64,000 nucleotides of DNA from contig NZ_JBJMAW010000001.1 in the NCBI RefSeq assembly GCF_046600735.1, positions 1 through 64,000 of the forward strand, in the 5' to 3' direction. The notes beneath the pieces are model-generated. The model saw nothing but the letters and a program-made list of their open reading frames with translations, had not been told where the DNA came from and did not search any database. This DNA comes from Novilysobacter_A longmucuonensis. GTDB lineage: Bacteria > Pseudomonadota > Gammaproteobacteria > Xanthomonadales > Xanthomonadaceae. A program made the position numbers and the translations under genes. Shown in pieces: positions 37,001 through 44,883 of the stretch (the first letter of the stretch is position 1; each line of letters opens with the position of its first letter).

Positions 37001-37204
37001 GGCGTGGTGCCGCTGATGCTCGCGACCGGTGCCGGCAGCGAGGTGCGTGCGGTCACCGGCATCACCGTGTTCGCCGGCATGCTCGGCGTGACCCTGTTCG
37101 GGCTGTTCCTGACCCCGGTGTTCTACGTCGCGCTGCGCACGCTGGTGACGCGGCGCCGCGCGGCCGTGGTGCGGGCGGAAATTATGGAGATCACGCATGC
37201 GTAA
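34034..37204 (+). CDS. RND multidrug efflux pump permease (HAE-1 family)
   Basis: A 1056-aa inner-membrane pump. It has the N-terminal FFIDRPIFAAVLSIVIFAAGLIALPALPV, large periplasmic loops after TM1 and TM7, and the proton-relay residues: the double Asp in GIVVDDAIVVVENVE (TM4) and the Lys in LMGLACKNAILIVEFARE (TM10). Length and motifs match MexF/SmeW-type transporters that export fluoroquinolones and chloramphenicol; substrate range here is inferred. ATG 34034 is preceded by AAGGA at good spacing. It overlaps the outer-membrane gene by 8 bp. Confidence 0.95.
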   Translation: MDFSKFFIDRPIFAAVLSIVIFAAGLIALPALPVSEYPDVVPPSVQVRAVYPGANPKVIAETVATPLEEAINGVEDMMYVKSVAGSDGVLITTVTFRPGTDPDRAQVQVQNRVSQALARLPEDVRRQGVTTQKQSPTLTLVVHLVSTDGRYDSLYMRNYATLRIKDELARLEGVGSAQMWGAGDYAMRLWLDPNQVASRGLTAGDVVRAVREQNVQVSAGQLGAEPTPDVGDFLLSINAQGRLRSEAEFADIVIKSGSDGEVVRLGDVARIELGAGDYTLRSQLDNDDAVAIGIFEAPGANSIAVSDAVRAKMDELATRFPEGLGYEVVYDPTVFVRDSIKAVVTTLLEAVLLVVLVVVLFLQTWRASIIPLLAVPVSVIGTFAVLHLLGFSINTLTLFGLVLAIGIVVDDAIVVVENVERNIEEGLTPLAAAHQAMREVSGPIIAISLVLCAVFVPMAFLDGVTGQFYKQFAVTIAISTVISAVNSLTLSPALAAKLLRAHGAPKDTPTRVIDRLFGWLFRRFNRFFGRSAERYQAAVSSTLRKRGAVFAVYAALLVAAGLMFQAVPGGFIPTQDKLYLIGGVKLPEGASLARTDAVIRKMSRIALETEGVASAVAFPGLNALQFTNTPNTGTVFFGLKPFGERERSAAEINAELNQKIADIQEGFAFSILPPPILGLGTGSGYSLFVQDRAGLGYGALQDAVNGFSGAIAQTPGMAFPISTYQANVPQLDLQVDRVKAKAQGVPLTELFDTLQTYLGSAYVNDFNQFGRTWQVIAQADAPFRDGVEDIANLRTRNAFGEMVPVGSMVAVGQTFGPDPVIRYNGYPAADLIGEADPRVLSSAQAMAKLEELAPQVLPAGMNIEWTDLSFQQASQGNAALIVFPLAVLLAFLVLAALYESWTLPLAVILIVPMTLLSAMVGVWLSGGDNNVFVQVGLVVLMGLACKNAILIVEFARELELQGKGIMEAALEACRLRLRPIVMTSIAFCAGVVPLMLATGAGSEVRAVTGITVFAGMLGVTLFGLFLTPVFYVALRTLVTRRRAAVVRAEIMEITHA

Positions 37205-38771
37205 CGACAAGCTCAGCGCCGCTTCCGGCACTGTCTCCCGCCTCGCGGCACAGGGTTGTGGCGAGGGCAAACGCGCTGCGACGCCGCCATCGGCGGCGGG
37301 CCCGATCCCGCGCGCGCGGATGCTCGTTTCAGTGCTCGCGCTGTCGCTCGCCGCCTGTACCGCCGGTCCCGAGTTCGTGCGGCCGACGCCTGCGGTACCC
37401 GCGCAGTTCGCACAGGCCGCGACGCTCGAAGACAGCGCGCCGGGGTTAGGCGCAGCGGCCGACGCTGTCAGCGCGCCCGACACCGAGTTCTGGCGCGGCT
37501 TCGACGATCCGCTGCTGACCCGGCTGGTCGAAGAAGCGCTGCTGTCCAACCACGACCTGCGCATGGCGCTGACCCGTATCGACCGCGCCAATGCACTGCT
37601 GCGCGGCGCGCGCCTGGAGCGGCTGCCGAGCGTCACCGCTACCGCCGGTGCGGGCGAGACCCGCGCCAGCGCCGATCAGCTGCCGGGTTTCGCGCGCGAG
37701 GCTCGCGACGGCGATAGCTTCGAGGCCGCGGTCGTCGCCGGCTGGGAACTCGACCTGTTCGGCCGGCTCCGCCGCCAGGTCGAAGCGCAGGGCGCCGACG
37801 CGCGCGCCAGCGCTGCCGACCTACACGCGCTGCAGGTCGCGATCGTCGGCGAGGTCACGCGCGGGTACGCCGAGCTGCGCGGCCTGCAGGAGCGCCTGCG
37901 TGTCGCGCGAGAGAACGCCGAGAACCAGCGCGAGACGCTGCGCCTGGTGGAGGCGCGGCTCGATGCCGGCCGCGGCGCCGAGTTCGACCGATCACGCGCC
38001 CGTGCACAACTCGAGACGACCCTGTCGCGCGTGCCGGGGCTGCAGGCGCAGGTCGCAACGACCATGCACCGCCTGGCGGTGCTGAGCGGCCGCATGCCCG
38101 GTGAGCTGGTGGCCCAGCTCGAAGCGCCGCGCCCGCTGCCGGCGCTGCCGGCGCTGTTGGATCCTGGCGCGCCAGGCGCGCTGCTGCGTCGCCGTCCGGA
38201 CGTGCTCGCGGCCGAGCACCGACTGCACGCAGCCAATGCGCGGATCGGCATCGCCAGCGCCGACCTGTTCCCGCGTTTCACCCTGGGCGGGCTGATCGGC
38301 AGCCACGCGGTCGACCGCGGAGCGCTGTTCGGGCGCGACAGCGAGACCCGGCTGCTTGCGCTCGGCGTCGATTGGTCGTTCCTCGACATCGGCCGCGTGC
38401 GGGCGCGCATCGCGGCGGCAGACGCTGACGCCGAAGGCGCGCTGGCGCGCTACCAGCAGACCGTGTTGTTCGCGCTGGAGGACACCGAGAATGCGCTCGT
38501 GCGCTACGCGCGTGCGCGTGCCGAGGATGCCCACCTGCAGCGCGCCGCGAGCGACAGCGCGCGCGCCGCACAGCTGGCCCGGATCCGCTTCGAGGCCGGC
38601 GCGGCCGATCTGTTCGAAGTGCTCGAGGCCGAGCGCACCCGTCTGCAGGCGCAGGACGCGCTGGCCGCTGGTCGCACCCGCAGCCTCACCGGCGCCGTTG
38701 CGGTGTACCAGGCGCTTGCCGGCGGCTGGCCGGGAAGCGTGCCGTTGCGGGAGAGCCTCGGTGCGCGCTGA
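37197..38771 (+). CDS. Outer-membrane efflux lipoprotein (NodT/OprN family)
   Basis: A 524-aa TolC-like channel with two repeated OEP domains: FWRGFDDPLLTRLVEEALLSNHDLRMALTRIDRANALLRGARLERLPSV and its second copy from LLRRRPDVLAAEHRLHAANARIGIASADLFPRFTLGG. The lipobox LSLAACTAGPEF lies near residue 54, an unusually late position. The first ~41 residues are encoded by repeat-like DNA, so the signal peptide is preceded by an abnormal extension; ATG 37320 (MLVSVLALSLAAC) would give a normal leader but lacks a Shine-Dalgarno. Third component of the tripartite pump. Confidence 0.9.
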   Translation: MRNDKLSAASGTVSRLAAQGCGEGKRAATPPSAAGPIPRARMLVSVLALSLAACTAGPEFVRPTPAVPAQFAQAATLEDSAPGLGAAADAVSAPDTEFWRGFDDPLLTRLVEEALLSNHDLRMALTRIDRANALLRGARLERLPSVTATAGAGETRASADQLPGFAREARDGDSFEAAVVAGWELDLFGRLRRQVEAQGADARASAADLHALQVAIVGEVTRGYAELRGLQERLRVARENAENQRETLRLVEARLDAGRGAEFDRSRARAQLETTLSRVPGLQAQVATTMHRLAVLSGRMPGELVAQLEAPRPLPALPALLDPGAPGALLRRRPDVLAAEHRLHAANARIGIASADLFPRFTLGGLIGSHAVDRGALFGRDSETRLLALGVDWSFLDIGRVRARIAAADADAEGALARYQQTVLFALEDTENALVRYARARAEDAHLQRAASDSARAAQLARIRFEAGAADLFEVLEAERTRLQAQDALAAGRTRSLTGAVAVYQALAGGWPGSVPLRESLGAR

Positions 38772-38867
38772 CCACGCCCGGCTGGCGGGCCTGTGGGCGC
38801 GCAGTGAAAGGTTCCGCGCCGGCTGCCGTTATAGAGTGCAGACACGCGCAATAAGAGGAGGCGGCCG

Positions 38868-41858
38868 TTGCACGAGCCGCAAACAGACAAACAGCCGGCG
38901 CCGCCGCCCGCGGGCGAGGACGCGCGGGCACCTGCGTCCACCGCCGTCGCTCCGGCGCAGGCTGCGCTGGCGCGCGAGCTGCTGCAGGCCGTCTCAGTGG
39001 AGCAGGCCGTCCACATCCTGCTCGCCGCGCTGCACGCCCATGACGGCCGCAGCTATGCCCTGGCCTGCACCTCGGACTGGCCGCACGATGTCCGCTGCTA
39101 CCCGGCCGCGTGCGACATCCAGGCGTGCCAGGCGCTGGCCGCCCAGGTAATCGAGGCCGGCCGCGCCGCCGCCGGCGCGCCGCCGCCCATGGCGCGGGTG
39201 CTGTGCGACGACCGTGACGGCATGGCGGTGGTGCTGATGCCCGCCGATCCCGGCGATGCCAGCCTGGGCCAGCCAGGCTCGGCCGACCCGCCCGCCGATC
39301 TGCTGGAACTCGGCTCGCGCCGCCTGTCGGAATTGCTCGCCACCCGGCGCATGCGCACCTCGGTCGAGCAACTGGGCCGGGCCGAGCGCCTGCAGCATGC
39401 GCTGTTCGCGATCGCCGACATGGCCGGCTCCAACCTCGACATGCCGACGATGTTGCAGGGGCTGCACGATATCGTCGCCGGGTTGATGTACGCCGAAAAT
39501 TTCTACATCACGCTGTATGACGCCGAACACGACAGCGTGCGCTTCCTGTACTTCATCGACACCGTCGACACCGAGGGCCCCCGGCTCAACGAAGACATCC
39601 CCATGGCGCGGCTGATGTATGGCGGCACCTGGCACCTGGTCAAGGGCGGCAAGCCGCTGATGGGTCCGCCGGAGCGACTGCGCGAGCAGGTGCAGGGGCC
39701 GCTGCGGCTGCACGGCGCGGCCGACCTCGACTGGCTCGGCGTGCCGATGATCCGCGATGGCCAGGTCATCGGCACGGTCGTGGTGCAGAGCTATTTGCAC
39801 GCGGACTGCTTTAGCGACATGGACCGCGCCCTGCTGATCTTCGTCGGTGAGCACATCCTCACCGCGCTGGAGCGCAAGCAGGGGCAGGAACAGCTGGAAC
39901 GGCACGTGGCCGAGCGCACCCGGCAACTGGCCGAAGCCAACGCGATCCTGCACACCGAGGTGCGCGAGCGCGAGCGCTCCGAGAAGATCCAGTCGATCCT
40001 GTACCGGATCGCCGGACTGGCCAACCTCGACGACGACAGCGGACACTTCTACGAGCAGACCCACATGGCGGTCGGCGAGCTGATCAATGCCGAAAACTTC
40101 TACATCGCGCTGCTGTCGGAGGACCGCCGCGAGCTGCACTTCCCGTATTCGGTCGACGCGGTCGACAAGGCCCGGCCGACCCGTGAACTCGGTCGCGGGG
40201 TCAGCGAATACGTGATCCGCAGCGGCCGGCCGCTATTGGCCGACCGCGTCACCACGCAGCGCCTGATCGACCAGGGCGAACTCGACCCCGCGTTGGATCG
40301 CGGACCGCTGGCGCGACACTGGCTGGGCGTGCCGTTGCTGCTGGGCGAGCAGGTCATGGGCATGGTCGCGGTGCAGAGCCACGATGAGAGCGTGTCCTAC
40401 GACGAGCGCGACGCCGAGTTGCTGACGTTCGTGTCCCACCAGATCGCCAACAGCCTGCAGCGGCGCAATGCGGCCGCGGCGCTGCTGCAGTTGAACAACG
40501 AACTGGAGCAGCGCGTGCAGGCGCGCACCCGCGAACTGCGCGAGCAGATTTCGGTGCGCGAGCAGGTCGAGGCGCAGCTCAAGCACCAGGTCATGCACGA
40601 CCCGCTGACCGGGCTGCCCAACCGGCTGTACCTGCGTGACCGGCTGGAGCGCGCGATCGCCGGACTGCGGCGCAACCCGCAGCGGCGCTACGCCTTGCTG
40701 TACCTGGACATCGACCGGTTCAAGCTGTTCAACGACAGCCTCGGGCACCTCGCCGGCGATGACGTGCTGCGCGAGGTCTCGCGCCGGCTGAGCCACTGCA
40801 TCCGCGAGCCGGACGTGGTTGCGAGGCTGTCCGGCGACGAGTTCGCGATCCTGCTGGAGGATGCGCCGATACCGCAGACGGCTTGCAAGGTCGCCCAGCG
40901 CGTGCAGGAGGCGCTGGAGCAACCCATGCTGGTGGCCGGCCGCGAGCTGCAGACCTCCGCCAGCATCGGCATCGCGATCGGCGATATGCGCTATCACACC
41001 ACCGACGAGCTGCTGCACGACGCCGACGTCGCCCTGTACCGCGCCAAGAGTGGCGGGCGCAGCCGTTTCGTGCTGTTTGACGAGACCCTGCAACTGGCCG
41101 CGCTGGACGTGCTGGAGGTCGAGCGCGAGCTGCGCACCGCGATCGCCCACGGCGGATTCGAGCCGTACTTCCAGCCGCTGGTGCGCCTGTCGGACGGACA
41201 CCCGATCGGCTACGAGGCGCTGATCCGCTGGCACCATCCCGAGCGCGGCCTGCTCGGCCCGGACCAGTTCCTGCCGGTGGCCGAGGAAAGCGGCCTGATC
41301 GAGGCGGTGGACTGGGCGATGTATCGCGCCGCCTGCGCCGCCGCGGTGCCGCTGGTGCGCGACGGCGGCTTTATCACGGTCAACCTGTCGCCGCGCCACT
41401 TCCAGAACGCCGAATTCGACCGCCAGCTGCTGCAGCTCACCACCGAGACCGGATTTGATCCCGCGCGGCTGCGCGTGGAGGTCACCGAGGGCACCCTGCT
41501 CGGCGACCCCGACGCGGTGGTGCGCATTTTGGAGCGGCTGCGTGCCGGCGGCGTCGAGGCGGCGCTGGACGACTTCGGCACCGGCTATTCCTCGCTGGGC
41601 TACGTGCACCGGTTCCCGCTGAAAATGATCAAGATCGACCGCTCGTTCGTCGAGCCGCTCGGATCCGACAGCTCGCATCGCAGCTCCGCGGTGGTCGCCG
41701 CGGTGCTGGCGCTGGCGCACTCGCTCGGGCTGGAAGTCGTGGCCGAGGGAATAGAAACCACCGCGCAGCGCGACGCGCTGATCGCGATGGGTTGCGTCTA
41801 CGGACAGGGCTATCTGTTCGGGCGGCCGCAGCCGGCCGGGCACTGGACCACCCCATAG
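38868..41858 (+). CDS. GAF-GAF-GGDEF-EAL cyclic-di-GMP signalling protein
   Basis: A 996-aa cytoplasmic protein. The start is TTG 38868, supported by the strong Shine-Dalgarno AAGAGGAGG six bases upstream. Two GAF-like sensor domains lie at about 180-340 and 375-535, each followed by a coiled coil (RHVAERTRQLAEANAIL; LEQRVQARTRELREQI). The GGDEF domain carries SGDEF, a tolerated variant, at about residue 655. The EAL domain has intact motifs YEALIRWHH, NLSPRHF, EVTEG, DDFGTGYSSL and IKIDRSFV, so phosphodiesterase activity is likely. It could both make and degrade c-di-GMP; net output cannot be told. No transmembrane segment. Confidence 0.93.
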   Translation: MHEPQTDKQPAPPPAGEDARAPASTAVAPAQAALARELLQAVSVEQAVHILLAALHAHDGRSYALACTSDWPHDVRCYPAACDIQACQALAAQVIEAGRAAAGAPPPMARVLCDDRDGMAVVLMPADPGDASLGQPGSADPPADLLELGSRRLSELLATRRMRTSVEQLGRAERLQHALFAIADMAGSNLDMPTMLQGLHDIVAGLMYAENFYITLYDAEHDSVRFLYFIDTVDTEGPRLNEDIPMARLMYGGTWHLVKGGKPLMGPPERLREQVQGPLRLHGAADLDWLGVPMIRDGQVIGTVVVQSYLHADCFSDMDRALLIFVGEHILTALERKQGQEQLERHVAERTRQLAEANAILHTEVRERERSEKIQSILYRIAGLANLDDDSGHFYEQTHMAVGELINAENFYIALLSEDRRELHFPYSVDAVDKARPTRELGRGVSEYVIRSGRPLLADRVTTQRLIDQGELDPALDRGPLARHWLGVPLLLGEQVMGMVAVQSHDESVSYDERDAELLTFVSHQIANSLQRRNAAAALLQLNNELEQRVQARTRELREQISVREQVEAQLKHQVMHDPLTGLPNRLYLRDRLERAIAGLRRNPQRRYALLYLDIDRFKLFNDSLGHLAGDDVLREVSRRLSHCIREPDVVARLSGDEFAILLEDAPIPQTACKVAQRVQEALEQPMLVAGRELQTSASIGIAIGDMRYHTTDELLHDADVALYRAKSGGRSRFVLFDETLQLAALDVLEVERELRTAIAHGGFEPYFQPLVRLSDGHPIGYEALIRWHHPERGLLGPDQFLPVAEESGLIEAVDWAMYRAACAAAVPLVRDGGFITVNLSPRHFQNAEFDRQLLQLTTETGFDPARLRVEVTEGTLLGDPDAVVRILERLRAGGVEAALDDFGTGYSSLGYVHRFPLKMIKIDRSFVEPLGSDSSHRSSAVVAAVLALAHSLGLEVVAEGIETTAQRDALIAMGCVYGQGYLFGRPQPAGHWTTP

Positions 41859-41870
41859 CAAAGCCTTTGG

Positions 41871-41952
41871 CAGGAGCGACGTGAGTCGCGACCGCGCGAC
41901 TCCTGGCCTTATCGGCGACTCCTGGCCTTGTCGCGACTCACGTCGCTCCTAC
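41871..41952. repeat. Class II repeat pair with internal tandem duplication
   Basis: CAGGAGCGACGTGAGTCGCG and its complement ending CTCCTAC flank a middle in which the 19-mer GCGACTCCTGGCCTTATCG / ...TTGTCG occurs twice in tandem. It lies between the GGDEF-EAL gene and the esterase. Confidence 0.75.
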
Positions 41953-42018
41953 CAAGCGTAGCGGCGGCAATCCTGGTGAACAGGTGACGCTGGCACGCGC
42001 TGCGGCGACAATGCGGCG

Positions 42019-42735
42019 ATGAGCCAACCTGTCGATCCCGCGCTGCTAGACACCGTCGAAACCGAAACCGCGCCGTCGCCGGAATGGACCGTGCTGTGGC
42101 TGCACGGCCTGGGCGCCGACGGCAACGACTTCGCCCCGATCGTGCCGCAGCTGGTGCGCCGCGACTGGCCGGCACTGCGCTTCGTGTTTCCGCACGCGCC
42201 GGTGCGGCCGGTCACGATCAACAACGGCGTGCCCATGCGCGCCTGGTACGACATCCGCAGCTTCGATTTCAACGCGGCCGACTTCGCCGATCGCGCCGAC
42301 GACGCCGGCGTCACGCAATCGGTCGCCGAGGTCGAGGCGCTGATCGCGCGTGAGGCCGGGCGCGGCGTGCCGGCCTCGCGCGTGCTGCTGGCGGGCTTCT
42401 CGCAGGGCGGCGCGATCGCGCTGGCGGCCGGGTTGCGCCGGACCACGCCGCTGGCCGGCCTGGTTGCGCTGTCGACCTACCTGCCGCTCACCCAGGCCGC
42501 GGCCGAAGCGGCGGTGCGCGAACGCGGCGCGGCGGTGACCGCACAACCGTTGTTCATGGCACACGGCCAGTTCGACCAGGTGGTGCCGTACGCGGCCGGT
42601 GCGGCCAGCCAGGCGCGGCTGCGCGCGCTGGGCTTGAGCATCGACTGGCACCAGTACCCGATGGCGCACCAGGTCTGCGCCGAGCAGATCCGCGACCTGG
42701 GCGATTGGCTGTCGCGGCGTTTCGAGCAGGCCTGA
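42019..42735 (+). CDS. Alpha/beta-hydrolase, carboxylesterase/phospholipase family
   Basis: A 238-aa hydrolase of the carboxylesterase II/YpfH type. It has the oxyanion region VLWLHGLGADGNDFAPIVPQL, the nucleophile elbow GFSQGG, the acid in AHGQFDQVVPY and the catalytic His in YPMAHQVCAEQ. No signal peptide, so cytoplasmic. It hydrolyses short-chain esters or lysophospholipids in characterised relatives; the substrate here is not known. Confidence 0.9.
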   Translation: MSQPVDPALLDTVETETAPSPEWTVLWLHGLGADGNDFAPIVPQLVRRDWPALRFVFPHAPVRPVTINNGVPMRAWYDIRSFDFNAADFADRADDAGVTQSVAEVEALIAREAGRGVPASRVLLAGFSQGGAIALAAGLRRTTPLAGLVALSTYLPLTQAAAEAAVRERGAAVTAQPLFMAHGQFDQVVPYAAGAASQARLRALGLSIDWHQYPMAHQVCAEQIRDLGDWLSRRFEQA

Positions 42736-42878
42736 GCGCGCGCCCGCGCGCGCCCGCGCATCGCTGCGATTGTGACCCTGGGCACATCGTCCCGGGGCGC
42801 CGTGTTGAAACCCCGGGGCGCAAGCCGGCTACTATCGGCGCAGGCGTCCATGGCGACGGTCTGGGGGGTACGGACCCG

Positions 42879-43637
42879 ATGGCAACCGAGTCGATGAGCA
42901 TTGCGCCGATGACGGTGGTCATCGCCGACGACGAACCGCTTGCGCGCGATCGCCTGCGCAGCCTGCTGCGCGAGCAGCCCGGGGTGGAGGTGGTTGCCGA
43001 GGCTGGCGATGGCCAGCACGCGCTGCACGCCTGTGCCGAGCACGAGCCGGACCTGGTGCTGCTCGACATCGCGATGCCCGGCATCGACGGGCTGGAGGCG
43101 GCGCGGCACCTGGCCGCGTTCGAGCCGCGCCCGGCGGTGGTGTTCTGCACCGCCTATGACGCCCACGCGCTGTCGGCATTCGAGGCCGAGGCGATCGACT
43201 ACCTGGTCAAGCCGGTGCGCCCTGAGCGGCTGGCCGCGGCGCTGGAGCGCGTGCGCACCTTCGCCGCCGGACGCGGGCGCAACGGCCACGCGCCTGCCGG
43301 GCAACGCCGCAGCCACCTATGCGCGCGGCTGCGCGGCAGCCTGCGGCTGATCCCGATCGAGGACGTGCACTACCTGCAGGCCGAGGAAAAGTACGTGGTG
43401 GTGCACCACGCCCGCGGCGAGGACCTGATCGAGGAGTCGCTCAAGTCGCTGGAGGACGAATTCTCCGAGCGCTTCATCCGCATCCACCGCAACTGCCTGG
43501 TCGCGCGGCACGAGATCGTCGAGCTGAAGCGTTGCCCCGACGGCCACGTGCACGCGGTGCTGCGCCACGGCAAGCAGCCGCTGGAAGTCAGCCGTCGCTG
43601 CGTGGCGGGGTTGCGGGAGATGTTGAAGCACCTCTGA
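42879..43637 (+). CDS. algR: LytTR-family response regulator (AlgR-like)
   Basis: A 252-aa regulator. The receiver domain has the acidic pocket (VVIADDEPLARDRL), the phospho-Asp (DLVLLDIAMPGIDGLEA), the Thr/Ser (VVFCTAYDAHAL) and Lys (YLVKPVRPERL). The C-terminal LytTR DNA-binding domain is VHYLQAEEKYVVVHHARGEDLIEESLKSLEDEF, then FIRIHRNCLVAR. Adjacency to hemC matches the algR-hemC order of Pseudomonas and xanthomonads. No AlgZ/FimS-type kinase gene is next to it here. The start is uncertain among ATGs at 42879, 42894 and 42909. Confidence 0.9.
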   Translation: MATESMSIAPMTVVIADDEPLARDRLRSLLREQPGVEVVAEAGDGQHALHACAEHEPDLVLLDIAMPGIDGLEAARHLAAFEPRPAVVFCTAYDAHALSAFEAEAIDYLVKPVRPERLAAALERVRTFAAGRGRNGHAPAGQRRSHLCARLRGSLRLIPIEDVHYLQAEEKYVVVHHARGEDLIEESLKSLEDEFSERFIRIHRNCLVARHEIVELKRCPDGHVHAVLRHGKQPLEVSRRCVAGLREMLKHL

Positions 43638-43664
43638 GCCCCGAGCCCCGAGCCCCAAGTCCCG
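43636..43664. repeat. Short heptamer array after algR
   Basis: GAGCCCC / GAGCCCC / GAGCCCC / AAGTCCC are consecutive degenerate 7-bp units at the algR stop codon. Similar CCCGAAT/CCCGAGT words occur at about 22212-22228 and 63092-63150. Confidence 0.55.
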
Positions 43665-43709
43665 CCACGCGCCACAGCGCCACGTTCGCCGAGCGGCGAT
43701 AATGGCCCC

Positions 43710-44627
43710 ATGACCACGCTGCGCATCGCCACCCGCAAGAGCCCGCTCGCCCTGTGGCAGAGCGAACACGTCGCTGCCGGCCTGCGCCGGGCGCATCCGG
43801 GGCTGGAGGTGGTGCTGGTGCCGATGAGCACGCGCGGCGACGAGGTGCTGGACCGCTCGCTGGCCGCGATCGGCGGCAAGGGGCTGTTCCTGAAGGAGCT
43901 CGAACTGGCGATGCAGCGCGGTGAAGCCGACTGCGCGGTGCATTCGCTCAAGGACGTGCCGATGGAGCTGGAGCCGGGGTTTGCCTTGCCGGCGATCCTG
44001 GAGCGCGCCGATGCGGCCGACGCGTTCGTCAGCCACCGCTTCGACGACATCGCCGCGTTGCCGCATGGCGCCTGCGTTGGCACCTCGTCGTTGCGTCGCC
44101 AGGCGCAGCTGCGCGCGCTGCGGCCGGACCTGCAACTGCGCGACCTGCGCGGCAACGTCAACACCCGCCTGGCCAAACTCGATACCGGCGATTACGACGC
44201 CATCGTGCTGGCCTGCGCCGGCCTGCAGCGACTCGGCTTCCAGGCCCGCATCCGCAGCCGCCTGCAGCCGCCGGACTGGTTGCCGGCGCCGGCGCAGGGC
44301 GCGATCGCGGTCGAGTGCCGTGATGATGACCCCGGCGTCCACGCCCTGTTTGCCGCGCTCGACCACATGCCCACGCGCGTCTGCGCCGAGGCCGAGCGGG
44401 CGATGAACCGCGCACTGGACGGCAGTTGCCACGTGCCGATTGCGGCGTACGCGCAGCTGGAGGGCGAGCACCTGCACCTGCAAGGCCTGGTCGGTTCGGC
44501 GATCGACGGCCGCATCGTGCGCGCGCAGGCCGACGGCCGTGCCGATGCACGCGAGGCGCTGGCCTGGGGCGTCGCGCAGTCGCTGCTCGCACAGGGCGCG
44601 GGCGAGCTCATCGGCGCTGCCAGATAA
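43710..44627 (+). CDS. hemC: Hydroxymethylbilane synthase (porphobilinogen deaminase)
   Basis: Condenses four porphobilinogen units to hydroxymethylbilane in heme synthesis. The 305-aa enzyme has LRIATRKSPLALWQSEHV, the active-site segment GGKGLFLKELELAM and AVHSLKDVPMEL (catalytic Asp), and GTSSLRRQAQL with LRGNVNTRLAKLD. The dipyrromethane cofactor Cys is in NRALDGSCHVPIAAYA. Full length and intact. hemD does not follow; instead a repeat cluster separates it from the convergent sulfite-oxidation operon. Confidence 0.96.
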   Translation: MTTLRIATRKSPLALWQSEHVAAGLRRAHPGLEVVLVPMSTRGDEVLDRSLAAIGGKGLFLKELELAMQRGEADCAVHSLKDVPMELEPGFALPAILERADAADAFVSHRFDDIAALPHGACVGTSSLRRQAQLRALRPDLQLRDLRGNVNTRLAKLDTGDYDAIVLACAGLQRLGFQARIRSRLQPPDWLPAPAQGAIAVECRDDDPGVHALFAALDHMPTRVCAEAERAMNRALDGSCHVPIAAYAQLEGEHLHLQGLVGSAIDGRIVRAQADGRADAREALAWGVAQSLLAQGAGELIGAAR

Positions 44628-44635
44628 AGGCCGGT

Positions 44636-44873
44636 GTAGAGCCGAGCTTGCTCGGCTGCGCACCCACGATGGCTCGCGTATCCACCGCGCTGCAGCGGGG
44701 CAAGCTCCGCTCGACCATCGAACCGCCGCACTCCGGCCGCGGCCTCTCTGTAGGAGCGCCCCATGGGCGCGAACGCAAATCGGGCAGGCGCGATGGTTCG
44801 GTTTCCATCGCGGCCATGGGCCGCTCCTAAAAAAGCGCCGGTGATCCCGTGGAGCCGAGCAACTCGGCTCTAC
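44636..44873. repeat. Composite class V / class III repeat (copy A)
   Basis: The order is a class V start (GTAGAGCCGAGCTTGCTCGG), a partner AGCGGGGCAAGCTCCGCT, the linker CCGCCGCACTCCGGCCG, a class III pair (GTAGGAGCGCCCCATGGGCG ... CATCGCGGCCATGGGCCGCT), then another class V end (GAGCCGAGCAACTCGGCTC). The same order with the same linkers recurs at 51774-52003, so the whole mosaic behaves as one unit. Confidence 0.8.
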
Positions 44874-44883
44874 CGTTTGACGG

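Noticed and set aside
40829..40848. Inactive diguanylate cyclase because the motif reads SGDEF and not GGDEF
   Set aside because: Ser at the first position is a known tolerated variant; inactivity cannot be concluded.
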